Origin: an uncultured Actinomycetes bacterium
GTDB lineage: Bacteria > Actinomycetota > Acidimicrobiia > Acidimicrobiales > Acidimicrobilacustridaceae
NCBI GenBank assembly: GCA_937927725.1
Contig: CALBSE010000011.1
Location: forward strand, 21,340 to 85,339
Reading direction: 5' to 3'
DNA: 64,000 nt
The notes under the pieces are model-generated. The model was not told the origin of the DNA. It made no database searches and saw only the letters and a list, made by a program, of their open reading frames with translations. The translations under genes were made by a program, and so were the position numbers. This document shows, one piece after another, positions 7,500 to 16,012 of this stretch; position 1 is the first letter of the stretch; each line of letters opens with the position of its first letter.

Positions 7500-8420
7500 G
7501 TGCTGGAAGGCGAAGAAGCCGAACAAGCGCTAGCGGAAGCCGGCCGTCAGTCCACGTCACGTCGACAAATGGAGCAGCACGAATCGTTCCAGGAGATTTC
7601 GCCCGAGGTGGGTGTCCTTGATGAAGAAGCGTTTTCCGACGCACTTCGCCATGACCCCGACGAGACACTCACGTTGCTGGCCGAATTAGTTGGCGCAACC
7701 GATGAAAAACTGCGCGAACTCGCACGCTCCCTTGCCGGTCGAGTTGTTGTCGATGTTGTTCGCACCGGTGCACCAAAACGATCAGGCATTGGCCGACTGC
7801 GTCATCGGCGCGCCGATTATGGCGGCGAACTCGATGTTGATCGCAGTCTCGAAACCATCGCTTCTGCTCGAGCCCGCGGTGAGGCACCCTCACTAGAAGA
7901 TCTCACTGCCCGCGATTGGTCAAAGCCCGATCTTGCGCTGTGTCTGTTGATTGACCGCAGCGGCTCAATGGGCGGAGAGCGTTTGGCGACTGCGGCGGTC
8001 GCAGCCGCCGCGTCGTTATGGCGAGCGCCGATCGACACCAGCGTCGTTGCTTTTTCCGATGACGCGATCGTGATTGCCTCACAAGGATCTGGGCGCGATG
8101 CAGAAGATGTCGTCAACCAACTTTTCAGACTCCGCGGTTTTGGCACCACTGACCTTGCCTTCGCGTTTCGCACCGCCGCCGCACAACTTTCTCGTTCCTC
8201 GGCCTCACGTCGCATCACACTGTTGCTGTCCGACGGTCGCGCCACCGCTGGCGACGACCCCGTCGAAGCTGCAGCAATTCTCGACGAACTCGTGGTCCTT
8301 GCTCCCGCAGACGATCTCGAAAGTGCTGTTGAACTCGCCGGAGCTGTCGGAGGCCGCTGCGTGGGAGTCACCGGGCCATCCGCCGTCCCCGAGGCACTGG
8401 CCGAAGCACTTCTTGGCTAA
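7500..8420 (+). CDS. VWA-domain (CoxE-like) protein, MoxR partner
   Basis: A protein of about 306 residues with a C-terminal von Willebrand factor A domain. The MIDAS motif DRSGSMG lies near residue 151 and LLLSDGRATAGDD near 240. The N-terminal part is acidic and helical. VWA proteins of this kind pair with MoxR ATPases to bind metal or client proteins. GTG 7500 is the first usual start codon, but the frame is open from 7404 and reads through a Pro/Gly/Gln-rich stretch. A CTG at 7434, overlapping the MoxR stop as CTGA, would add 22 residues and mimic the other 4-bp overlaps of this operon. The stop is just before mftE. Confidence 0.85.
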   Translation: MLEGEEAEQALAEAGRQSTSRRQMEQHESFQEISPEVGVLDEEAFSDALRHDPDETLTLLAELVGATDEKLRELARSLAGRVVVDVVRTGAPKRSGIGRLRHRRADYGGELDVDRSLETIASARARGEAPSLEDLTARDWSKPDLALCLLIDRSGSMGGERLATAAVAAAASLWRAPIDTSVVAFSDDAIVIASQGSGRDAEDVVNQLFRLRGFGTTDLAFAFRTAAAQLSRSSASRRITLLLSDGRATAGDDPVEAAAILDELVVLAPADDLESAVELAGAVGGRCVGVTGPSAVPEALAEALLG

Positions 8421-8451
8421 CGAGTGGGCAGACCCTGCCATCGGTGCGACG

Positions 8452-9144
8452 ATGTCAGACATGGCTTCAGCGCACGCTCTCGGCGATCTGACATGGACCG
8501 ATGTTCGGGACTCGCCGCGCATTGTGCTGATTCCCGTGGGCAGTCTCGAACAGCACGGGCCCCATCTTCCGCTCGATACCGACACTCGCATCGCTACTGC
8601 GATTGCTGAACATGTTTGTGAACTGCGTGAGGATCTTGTCGTTGGTCCCGCGGTTGCGATTGGTGCCTCGGGTGAACACGCAGGGTTCGATGGCACGTTG
8701 TCGATCGGCACCGACGCGCTCACCACGGTGCTCGTAGAACTAGCGCGCTCTGCCGATGCGTTTACTGGCGTTGTGTTTGTGAATGGACATGGCGGAAATC
8801 GCGACGCGCTTCTGGCGGCGCGCGCCATCCTCCGCCTCGAAGCTCGCACTGTTGTCGCGTGGTCCCCGTCGATTCCCGGTGGCGATGCCCACGCCGGTCG
8901 CAGTGAAACCTCGATCCTTCTCGCCATTGATCCCGAATGCGTGCGAAGCGATGCAATGGAAGCGGGAGAAACGGCTCCACTCAGCGAACTTCTTGAAGAT
9001 CTTCAAACCGGTGGCGTGAAGTCGGTCAGTGACAACGGAGTTCTTGGTGATCCGACGGACGCAACTGCCGAACATGGCAACGAACTCTTTCTTGGTCTCA
9101 TCGCTGATCTTGCTCTTACGATCGACAAAGTGTTTCCTCGATGA
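8452..9144 (+). CDS. mftE: Mycofactocin precursor peptidase MftE (creatininase family)
   Basis: A protein of about 230 residues of the creatininase family. Metal-binding residues are visible in GSLEQHGPHLPLDTD (Glu about 32, His, Asp), NGHGGN (about 110) and GRSETS (Glu about 151). In the mycofactocin pathway MftE releases the C-terminal Val-Tyr core from the MftC-modified MftA peptide. Assignment to MftE rather than plain creatininase rests on the sequence pattern and on the mftF gene that follows with an ATGA overlap. ATG 8452 or 8461 may be the start; an in-frame TTG at 8413 would overlap the VWA gene. Confidence 0.85.
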   Translation: MSDMASAHALGDLTWTDVRDSPRIVLIPVGSLEQHGPHLPLDTDTRIATAIAEHVCELREDLVVGPAVAIGASGEHAGFDGTLSIGTDALTTVLVELARSADAFTGVVFVNGHGGNRDALLAARAILRLEARTVVAWSPSIPGGDAHAGRSETSILLAIDPECVRSDAMEAGETAPLSELLEDLQTGGVKSVSDNGVLGDPTDATAEHGNELFLGLIADLALTIDKVFPR

Positions 9145-10589
9145 CCGCTGATCTTGTGGGTCTCTACGTCGTTGCGGATCCTTCGCTACAACGCAAAGAG
9201 CGCGGCACCGTGCTGCTCGGTGGCTCTCCGCTTCGCATCGTGCGTATCAGCGAGAAAGGCGCCGACCTCGTCGACTCGCTGTTGAACGGAAATCCAGTTC
9301 CGCCCGGCAAAGGTGCGACCTCACTTGTGCGCCGGCTTCTCGACGGCGGTCTTCTGCAGCCGGTTCCCGCTTCGACACCGTTCACCTTCAACGATGTCAC
9401 GGTCGTCATTCCTGTTCACGGCGAACTTGAAACCGGATTGCTCGACGGCATTGGCCAGGTGGCTCGAATCATCGTGGTCGATGACAAAAGTGACCATCCC
9501 GTTGTCGTTCCGGTGAAGACAACGCATGGAACAAGCGTGGCGTGCGTTCGCCGTGCAACAAATGGCGGACCAGCTGCTGCTCGCAATACCGGTCTTCACG
9601 AAGTCACAACGCCTCTCGTTGCGTTTCTGGATGCTGACTGCCTTCCTCGACCGGGCTGGATTGAACCGCTTCTCGAACAATTCGGTGACCCCGCGGTTGC
9701 GGTTGTTGCGCCGCGCATCACATCGATCGAACCGCTCGGCGCTCCCGACCATCCGTTGCTTTCCCGCTACGAACGCGTCCATGCATCACTTGATCGCGGC
9801 ACACAGCGCGGTCGGGTCCGAGCCCGCACTCGCATTTCCTATGTGCCCTCTGCTGCACTCGTTTGCCGAGTCGATGCGCTCAACGCCGCCGGTGGTTTCG
9901 ACGAGGCAATGGCTGTTGGCGAAGACGTCGATCTTGTTTGGAAACTCGACGAAGCGGGACACACGGTTCGCTACGAACCGAGCGTCACCGTCGGCCATCG
10001 TCACCGCACTACGCCCTGGGCGTGGCTCCGTCGCCGCTTCGACTACGGCACCTCGGCTGGTCCGCTCGCCAAACGGCACCCCGGTGCACTCGTGCCCATT
10101 GAAGCTTCAGGCTGGAGCATTGCGACATGGGGGCTTGTAGCGACTGGCCATCCGTTTGCCGCCGGTGCCGTCGTCGGCGCCACCGCAGGAATGCTCGGCG
10201 GGAAGCTTGATGCGCTGTCGCGACCAATGGCGGTGGCCACGCAGCTCGCCGGTCGAGGTCACCTCAGCGCCGGTCGCACAATCGCTCAGGGTTTGGTTCG
10301 TCCGCTCTGGCCAGCTACCGCGGTGGCGATCGCCTTTCTCCCCTGGCGCAGACTCAAGTTGGCCCTCCTTGCGGGCGTGCTCGCGCCCTCGGTCATCGAC
10401 TGGATCCGAATCCGACCCGATATTTCGCCGCTTCCGTATGTGGCCCTTCGCTTCGCCGACGATGTGGCCTACAGCGCGGGTGTGTGGGTCGGGTCCGTGC
10501 GCGCCGGAACTTTCGAGCCGCTCTTGCCCGAGGTCACTAGTTGGCCGAAGCCGAGCCGCTATTCGCGCTGGCGTTCAGCGTTGTCGTAG
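9141..10589 (+). CDS. mftF: Mycofactocin glycosyltransferase MftF
   Basis: A 482-residue protein with an N-terminal domain of about 90 residues typical of MftF (LVGLYVVADPSL, VLLGGSPLRIVRIS), then a GT2-type glycosyltransferase domain starting at VTVVIPVHGE. It has VVDDKSD near residue 115, the metal-binding LDADCLPRPGW near 163 and GEDVDLVWKLDEAG near 259. C-terminal hydrophobic segments follow, consistent with membrane association. MftF adds beta-1,4-linked glucose units to the mycofactocin core. It is the last gene of the SDR–MoxR–VWA–mftE–mftF unit and converges with the FKBP gene. mftA–D are not in the window. Confidence 0.9.
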   Translation: MTADLVGLYVVADPSLQRKERGTVLLGGSPLRIVRISEKGADLVDSLLNGNPVPPGKGATSLVRRLLDGGLLQPVPASTPFTFNDVTVVIPVHGELETGLLDGIGQVARIIVVDDKSDHPVVVPVKTTHGTSVACVRRATNGGPAAARNTGLHEVTTPLVAFLDADCLPRPGWIEPLLEQFGDPAVAVVAPRITSIEPLGAPDHPLLSRYERVHASLDRGTQRGRVRARTRISYVPSAALVCRVDALNAAGGFDEAMAVGEDVDLVWKLDEAGHTVRYEPSVTVGHRHRTTPWAWLRRRFDYGTSAGPLAKRHPGALVPIEASGWSIATWGLVATGHPFAAGAVVGATAGMLGGKLDALSRPMAVATQLAGRGHLSAGRTIAQGLVRPLWPATAVAIAFLPWRRLKLALLAGVLAPSVIDWIRIRPDISPLPYVALRFADDVAYSAGVWVGSVRAGTFEPLLPEVTSWPKPSRYSRWRSALS

Positions 10590-10597
10590 GTCGGCGT

Positions 10598-10972
10598 TCA
10601 GCCGACGTTCAGAAGGTCGACGACGAACACGAGGGTCTCGCCACCCTTGATGACGCCACCAGCACCACGATCGCCATACCCAAGGTGCGACGGAATGGTG
10701 ATGCTGCGACGGCCGCCCACCTTCATGCCGGCAACGCCCTGATCCCAGCCCGCGATGACCTGACCGGCACCGAGACGGAACTCAAAGGTGTCGTTGCGAT
10801 CCCACGACGCATCGAACTGCTGACCGTCGCTCCAGGCCACGCCCACGTAGTGCACGGTCACGTTGGCGCCAGCGACGGCCTCGGTGCCAGTGCCAACTTC
10901 GATGTCCTCAAGAACGAGGTCAGCCGGAGGGGCGGTGTCGGGAATGGTCACGGAGGGTTTGGTGTCAGCCAT
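10598..10972 (-). CDS. FKBP-type peptidyl-prolyl cis-trans isomerase
   Basis: A 124-residue, single-domain FKBP. Family residues are the NVTVHYVGVAWSDGQQFDASW strand region, the FRLGAGQVIAGWDQGVAGMKVGG segment (Trp and the VI pair that line the active site), and IPSHLGYGDRG followed by LVFVVDLL. It catalyses proline isomerisation during folding. There is no signal peptide, so it acts in the cytoplasm. It is convergent with mftF, whose stop lies 8 bp away, and is unrelated to the mycofactocin unit. Confidence 0.93.
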   Translation of the reverse strand: MADTKPSVTIPDTAPPADLVLEDIEVGTGTEAVAGANVTVHYVGVAWSDGQQFDASWDRNDTFEFRLGAGQVIAGWDQGVAGMKVGGRRSITIPSHLGYGDRGAGGVIKGGETLVFVVDLLNVG

Positions 10973-11025
10973 GAGCGAAACCTAGTGCGAGTCGGCAACC
11001 TTTTCGTGACGCGCTGTGCAGTTTC

Positions 11026-11862
11026 TCAGCACGGTCGATTCATCACAACAGTGCGCCACTCGCCATCGGCACGAACCTCGATGCAACGAGCACCCGCCTG
11101 TTCGAATGACTCGACGACAAGGTCGGCTTGTTCAGCGAGTAGTCCACTGAGAACAAGGATGCCGTCAGGCTTCGCAATCTGCATCAATGCCGCCGACATG
11201 GAACGCAATGTGGCCGATCCGATGTTGGCAAGAACGAGGTCGAACGCGCTCGGGCGGAGTTCCTCGACAGTGGCGGTCGAGACCTCCAAGAGTTCGTCGA
11301 CGTCATTGCGACGGGCGTTGTCGAGTGTCGCAACGATTGCGTCCGGAGCGATGTCGGTTGCCACCACCATCGTTGCGCCGCGACGTGCTGCCGCAATCGC
11401 AAGCACACCGCTTCCGCAGCCAATATCGGCCACTGCGCTGCCCGGAGTCACACGTTCATCAATGACCTCAAGGCACATGCGAGTGGTCTCGTGAGAGGCG
11501 CTTCCAAACGCATGTCCCGGATCAATCCACAACGCCAGATCGTTCTCGGCAACGTCGGCCGGAACCTCCAGCCAAGGTGGCACGATCACGATCGAACCCA
11601 CACGCCAAACCTGCGCGTGATCCCGCCATGCATCGAGACCCGCATCGGCAGCTACCGATTCCGCGATTGGCGACCAACGCTCGGCCAGCACCTCAAGCGC
11701 GTGTTGCGCAGTCGTGGTCTCACAACCAATGCGAAGTTCAACAGTGCCGTCAGGAAGCGCTTGCTCTTCTATTCCGCTTACGCCGAGGTCCCACACAAGC
11801 CCAGAAACGAGATCGACATCGCTTTCGTCGACGACAACAACAACCGTTGTCCAGTCGGTCAC
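11026..11862 (-). CDS. prmA: Ribosomal protein L11 methyltransferase PrmA
   Basis: A 278-residue SAM-dependent methyltransferase with the PrmA layout: an N-terminal substrate-binding domain (TVVVVVDESDVDLV), the diagnostic IDPGHAFGSASHETTRM segment near residue 145, and SAM motif I VADIGCGSGVLAIAA near 175. It would methylate lysines and the N-terminus of ribosomal protein L11. The usual NPPY/NIL-type motif is represented by LANIGS. The ATG overlaps the stop of the nitroreductase gene by 4 bp, so the two are likely co-transcribed. Confidence 0.88.
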   Translation of the reverse strand: MTDWTTVVVVVDESDVDLVSGLVWDLGVSGIEEQALPDGTVELRIGCETTTAQHALEVLAERWSPIAESVAADAGLDAWRDHAQVWRVGSIVIVPPWLEVPADVAENDLALWIDPGHAFGSASHETTRMCLEVIDERVTPGSAVADIGCGSGVLAIAAARRGATMVVATDIAPDAIVATLDNARRNDVDELLEVSTATVEELRPSAFDLVLANIGSATLRSMSAALMQIAKPDGILVLSGLLAEQADLVVESFEQAGARCIEVRADGEWRTVVMNRPC

Positions 11863-12551
11863 GAATCAATTCCAAACGAGGGGCCATCGCACCGATCAAC
11901 TGTTGCGAACGATGACACTGGGTCACGGCGCAACTTCGTGGGCTGATGGACCGGATGTCCGAGCATCATCACGCCCGCAAGCGCAAGGTTTGCTGGAACG
12001 TGCAGGAGTTCGCGGACTTCTGGTTCGACTCGCGCGTGCATTGTGGTGATGACACCACCGAGGCCCTCGGAACGAGCCGCAAGCATGATGTTCCACATAA
12101 ACGGATAAATCGAAGCACCAGCCACCATCGTGTACCGATCAAGATCACGATCGGTCGCGACCAAGCGTTCAAGGTCTCCGAACACCGCCAAAATCACCGG
12201 CGCACCAAACGTGATCTCAACGCGATCGCGAACGATCTCGTCGTACTCATCACTCTGACGACCCGCTTCCACCACGCGTGCCTCGGCCTCGAGATCACCA
12301 ATCGGTGCCCAAGGCGTAAAGCCGGCGACGGTCAGTGCGAAGTAGTCGCTCCATGGACCCAGATAGAGATCTCGCATTGCATTTCGAACGGCCGGGTCCT
12401 GCAGGACCACCACCTTCCAGGCCTGACGGTTTCCGCCGTTCGGCGCAAAGCGGGCGTGATCAAGCACGCGGTTCAGGACATCGTCGGCAACTGGCTCGTC
12501 GGTGAATTCACGCACCGATCCCGTTCCTCGAATTGTTGCAACCAGGTCCAT
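11859..12551 (-). CDS. Nitroreductase-family flavoprotein
   Basis: A protein of about 230 residues of the FMN-dependent nitroreductase fold: SVREFTDEPV near the start, the FAPNGGNRQAWKVVVL segment near residue 40 (phosphate and flavin contact), and GLGGVITTM with a C-terminal VMMLGHPVHQP typical of the group. It is probably an NAD(P)H-dependent oxidoreductase of unknown substrate. ATG 12551 is chosen because GGAGGA lies four bases upstream; ATG 12563 and TTG 12566 are also in frame. The gene ends inside the prmA start codon. Confidence 0.85.
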   Translation of the reverse strand: MDLVATIRGTGSVREFTDEPVADDVLNRVLDHARFAPNGGNRQAWKVVVLQDPAVRNAMRDLYLGPWSDYFALTVAGFTPWAPIGDLEAEARVVEAGRQSDEYDEIVRDRVEITFGAPVILAVFGDLERLVATDRDLDRYTMVAGASIYPFMWNIMLAARSEGLGGVITTMHARVEPEVRELLHVPANLALAGVMMLGHPVHQPTKLRRDPVSSFATVDRCDGPSFGIDS

Positions 12552-12602
12552 TGGGTCCTCCATCAAGAATCGGCCATCACGTCACCGAGGACAGGCAGGT
12601 TG

Positions 12603-14141
12603 TCACCGACCGAGGTACTCGTCGCGGATCTGTTGCTTGTAGAGCTTGCCTGTTGGCAGTCGGGGCAGTTCGTCGCGGAAGTCAAACACGCGCGGAACTT
12701 TGAACCCTGCGAGATGTTCGCGTGCATACGCTCGCAGCACTTCGACCGTGGCATCGTCGGCGGCGACCCCGGGCTCAAGTTGTACGACGGCATGCACGTA
12801 TTCGCCAAACTCCGGATCAGGAAGACCGAACACTGCGATATCTACAACATCGGGATGCATGATCAGCGCCGATTCAATTTCGGCGGGATAGATGTTGACG
12901 CCACCAGAAATGATGGTGAATGCGCGACGGTCGGTGAGGTACAGAAACTCATCCTCGTCGAGATAACCAATATCACCGAGGGTCATCCAGTTATCGAACT
13001 TCGGGTGTCGACTGCTCTTCGTCTTTTCAGGATCGCCGTGATATTCGAAATTCGCTTTCGGTTGTTCGAAATAGACCAGCCCGATTCCGCCGGTCTCGAG
13101 TTCGTTACCTTCTTCATCGCAAATATGCGGAACGCCGTTGACGGATTTTCCAACAGAGCCGGGGTGCGCAAGCCATTCCTCGGATGTAAGGAACGTCATG
13201 CCGTTACCTTCGGTGCCGGCGTAGTACTCACTCACGATTGGGCCAAGCCACTCAATCATCTGGCGCTTTGCTTCCGGCGGACACGGAGCCGCAGCGTGCA
13301 CGATGCAAGTAAGACTCGACATGTCGTAACGCGCTTTGACCTCGTCGGGTAGCGCCAACATTCGCACCATCATCGTGGGCACGACCTGGGCATGGGTGAC
13401 CGAATTGCGCTCGACGGCACGCAGGAATTCCTCCGCATCGAACTTCTCGAGCACAACAACTGTGCCGCCAAGTTCGTGAACTCCACAGGACCAGATAATC
13501 GCAGCGGAGTGATACAGCGGCGCTGGGCACAAGTACACCGACTCTGAACTCATTCCCAGCATGAACTGCTCAAGCATCGCGATGGCGCCAACGCCTTCGT
13601 CGTCAACCATCCGATCGGGAAGGGGACGCTTAATGCCCTTCGGTCGACCAGTTGTTCCCGAGGAATAGAGCATGAAGTCGCCACGATGCTGTTCTGCGAA
13701 CACTTCATCGCTTGCGGCCGCAATGGCGTCCTCGTAGGACTCGAAGCCATCCACCGTCCCGTCCATCATCAATCGCACCGGGCAGTCGGGAATGAACTCA
13801 AGCATCTCGGCCGCCACCTTCGACTGATTCGTCGTGGAGATGAACGCCTTCGCGCCCGAATCGGTAATGAGGTACGCAGCTTCTTCCGCCTGCAGATACC
13901 GGTTCACGGTCACGAGATACATGCCCGAACGCAGAGCGGCCCAGGCAACTTCGAAATAGCGGGGATGGTTTTCAGCGAACAACGCAACCATGTCACCGCG
14001 CACGAGACCGCGATCGTGGAGCAAGCGCGACAGTCGCCGCGAACGTTCGTCGAGTTCGGCGTAGGTCACCACCGTCCCCGAAGAACCCATAACTACTGCG
14101 GCTTTGTTCGGCGTTGTACGCCCGTGTTCACCCGGATACAT
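12603..14141 (-). CDS. Acyl-CoA synthetase (AMP-dependent ligase)
   Basis: A 512-residue ANL-superfamily adenylating enzyme. Core motifs are LYSSGTTGRPKGI near residue 165 (phosphate loop), YYAGTEGNG near 315, TLGDIGYLDEDEFLYLTDR near 390 and the C-terminal PRLPTGKLYKQ containing the catalytic Lys near 502. It activates a carboxylic acid as acyl-AMP and transfers it to CoA; fatty or branched acids are likely. The C-terminal 'swing' domain is complete. It lies 51 bp upstream of the nitroreductase start, same strand. Confidence 0.92.
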   Translation of the reverse strand: MYPGEHGRTTPNKAAVVMGSSGTVVTYAELDERSRRLSRLLHDRGLVRGDMVALFAENHPRYFEVAWAALRSGMYLVTVNRYLQAEEAAYLITDSGAKAFISTTNQSKVAAEMLEFIPDCPVRLMMDGTVDGFESYEDAIAAASDEVFAEQHRGDFMLYSSGTTGRPKGIKRPLPDRMVDDEGVGAIAMLEQFMLGMSSESVYLCPAPLYHSAAIIWSCGVHELGGTVVVLEKFDAEEFLRAVERNSVTHAQVVPTMMVRMLALPDEVKARYDMSSLTCIVHAAAPCPPEAKRQMIEWLGPIVSEYYAGTEGNGMTFLTSEEWLAHPGSVGKSVNGVPHICDEEGNELETGGIGLVYFEQPKANFEYHGDPEKTKSSRHPKFDNWMTLGDIGYLDEDEFLYLTDRRAFTIISGGVNIYPAEIESALIMHPDVVDIAVFGLPDPEFGEYVHAVVQLEPGVAADDATVEVLRAYAREHLAGFKVPRVFDFRDELPRLPTGKLYKQQIRDEYLGR

Positions 14142-14227
14142 AACTCCCCCTCGCCAAAACTGCTCTCGGCTCCAACGGAACGGACCCTAGCCCCGGCCGC
14201 GCGAAAGGCAGCGAGGAAACGCTGAGT

Positions 14228-14458
14228 TCAGTCGGAGCCGTTCATCAGTGTGAGCGCGGCGCGACAGCCTTCGCAGACGGGGTACTGATAGGGGTCACGA
14301 GTCGGGATGAACTTCTCGCCGCACAACGCCGTGATTTCTTCGCCAAGCACATAGCCGCGCATCTGATCGTCCTTGCGAATGATGTGCGCGACCTTTCCTT
14401 CTTCCATCCCTGGATCAGAAGGTCGAGTTTCTTGGCGTTCAATAACGTCGGAGCCCAC
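14228..14458 (-). CDS. DUF3039 domain-containing protein
   Basis: A 76-residue actinobacterial protein. It shows the DUF3039 pattern HIIRKDDQMRG, VLGEEITALCGEKFIPTRDP and YPVCEGCRAAL, with Cys residues in ALCG and CEGC that could bind a metal. Function is unknown. It starts with GTG at 14458. It stands alone between the acyl-CoA ligase gene and the peptidase gene. Confidence 0.82.
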   Translation of the reverse strand: MGSDVIERQETRPSDPGMEEGKVAHIIRKDDQMRGYVLGEEITALCGEKFIPTRDPYQYPVCEGCRAALTLMNGSD

Positions 14459-14537
14459 GAGGTCAGGGTACCGCCGTCACCTCGCGCTTGAGAACGCGCT
14501 TCACTAGGTCAAGGGTGCGAGCGGGTATGTGTCCGAT

Positions 14538-15839
14538 TCAGGCTGGATGCGACCAGTGCCATGGTTCGCTGGGAAGGTTTGTGAATCCGAACCGTCCTGC
14601 GTTCGCTGCGAGCCAACCAAAGGCCGGGTCGCTGTGCGAATTGATAAACGATCCATTCGACTGAAAGTCGATGGCGAGGCCTTGTTCGTGCCATGAGAGG
14701 CCCGGGCGAGCCGTTGGTGGCGAACACGAATCAGCCGGCATCTGCCAAATCGCATAGTCCGAGGTGCCGCAGTTCTGTCGGCGTAGCTGAATCTGCACGT
14801 TGATATCGCGGTAGCCGTAGCCGCCGAGGTTGAAGCCAGCGGACGACGCTGCCGCCATCATCGCTCGGAGATCAGTTGCGATACTTGAGGCCACAGTGAT
14901 CCCGTTAACGGTCGTCAGTGGCGGATGCGGAACAACGTTCGGACCACCTGAACCGGGCGCCGTCGTGGTCGTCGAACCACCACCATTCGACGGCACACCC
15001 CCGCTTCCTCCGCTCGGCGGAGTCGTCGGAATACCAACCACCGCGTTTGCGAGGGCCGCTTCTTCAGCAGCGATCGATGCACCAAAAGAAGCGTCGAGTT
15101 TCGACAAATACGCGGCGTCGGAAAGGCGATCGTCGAGACGTTGACGAACCTGTGCAGCAAAGGCTTGTTGTTGCGACTGAGCGGCCGTTAATGATTGCAA
15201 TGCGCCTTCGGCTTCGGCCGCATGGGATTCCGCCGCGGCCTTTGCCGCCTGGGCACGAGCCAGTTCCTCTTCGAGTCGTGCTTTGGTCGAACGAAGCTGA
15301 TCGATCACGTCGGAATCACCGCGAGATTGCATGTTGAGGAACGCATTACGCGTGGCATCTTCTTGTGCCGAAGCCGCTTCGAAACGACGCATGAGTTCCT
15401 CACCGGGAGGATCGACGTACGCCTTGACGGCATACTTCGCGACGCGTGCTCGAAGTGCATCAAGGTCGCGAGTGGTTTGTGCCGCGTCCTTTTGTGCCTG
15501 TGCCGCTTCGGCGGCGCTTGTCTCGGCTTGGCGTCGAGCTTCGGAAAGCGTTGCCTGCTGACCACGAACGTTTTCGTTCAGGGTGTTGAGCGCAGCAAGT
15601 ACCTGCGCCTTGGAACCCTCGAGGGCATCGACCTGAGCGGCAACCTTGGCCTGTTCGGCACGAACATTGGCTCGCTGCGTCCGGGCATCAGTGGCGACGG
15701 CGCCAGCATTGACCGACGAACCAATGGCCACCCCAGCGGTTCCGACCAGCGTTAACGCCGTCACCGCGAGCGCGGTGAATCGACGGGTTCGCCGAGTCAG
15801 TCGGTGCTGCTTCGCACTGCGGGGGGATGTGGTGGCCAT
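14538..15839 (-). CDS. Secreted coiled-coil protein with M15 (VanY-like) peptidase domain
   Basis: A protein of about 433 residues. A basic N-terminus and a hydrophobic stretch (FTALAVTALTLVGTAGVAIG) form a signal peptide or anchor. Residues about 60–250 are a long Ala/Gln/Glu-rich coiled coil as in cell-division hydrolase regulators. A Gly/Ser/Thr/Pro linker (about 265–300) leads to the C-terminal M15 domain with GYGYRDINVQIQLRRQNCG, SWHEQGLAIDF (zinc ligands) and EPWHWSH. It probably cuts D-Ala-D-Ala-type bonds in peptidoglycan. The ATG at 15839 has GAGGAA just upstream. The upstream region carries a hairpin, a sigma-70-type promoter and a DnaA-box cluster. Confidence 0.85.
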   Translation of the reverse strand: MATTSPRSAKQHRLTRRTRRFTALAVTALTLVGTAGVAIGSSVNAGAVATDARTQRANVRAEQAKVAAQVDALEGSKAQVLAALNTLNENVRGQQATLSEARRQAETSAAEAAQAQKDAAQTTRDLDALRARVAKYAVKAYVDPPGEELMRRFEAASAQEDATRNAFLNMQSRGDSDVIDQLRSTKARLEEELARAQAAKAAAESHAAEAEGALQSLTAAQSQQQAFAAQVRQRLDDRLSDAAYLSKLDASFGASIAAEEAALANAVVGIPTTPPSGGSGGVPSNGGGSTTTTAPGSGGPNVVPHPPLTTVNGITVASSIATDLRAMMAAASSAGFNLGGYGYRDINVQIQLRRQNCGTSDYAIWQMPADSCSPPTARPGLSWHEQGLAIDFQSNGSFINSHSDPAFGWLAANAGRFGFTNLPSEPWHWSHPA

Positions 15840-15851
15840 GGTTCCTCGTCT

Positions 15852-15872
15852 GATCACGTCGGAGACGTGATC
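15852..15872 (-). promoter_or_regulatory. Hairpin in the M15 peptidase 5' leader
   Basis: GATCACGT and ACGTGATC form a perfect 8-bp inverted repeat with a 5-base spacer, ending 12 bases before the start codon and immediately 5' of the ribosome-binding site. It could be an RNA hairpin that influences translation, or a protein-binding palindrome. Confidence 0.5.
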
Positions 15873-15905
15873 GTGAAAGGCCCGGTATCCGCCCGAGGAC
15901 TGCTC

Positions 15906-15936
15906 ACCTTACTGCAGGCCCCCCGGCGTCGGTCAA
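15906..15936 (-). promoter_or_regulatory. Candidate promoter of the M15 peptidase gene
   Basis: On the minus strand TTGACC (15936–15931) is followed after 19 bp by TAAGGT (15911–15906). Both hexamers are good matches to housekeeping sigma-factor elements, though the spacer is slightly long. A transcript from here would have a leader of about 60 nt. Confidence 0.45.
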
Positions 15937-15938
15937 CC

Positions 15939-16008
15939 CCTGTGGAAAAACTTGTGGAATCGTCTGGGGACCAAGGGGGCAGCGCCTGTGGAAACGGTTG
16001 TGGACAAG
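15939..16008. promoter_or_regulatory. DnaA-box-like cluster upstream of the M15 peptidase promoter
   Basis: Four TGTGGA cores lie at 15941, 15953, 15987 and 15999. The last is TGTGGACAA (15999–16007), a perfect actinobacterial DnaA box. They form two imperfect 24-bp direct repeats, 15939–15962 and 15985–16008, each with two cores 12 bp apart. The cluster ends directly upstream of the candidate -35 element. Confidence 0.55.
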
Positions 16009-16012
16009 TTTC

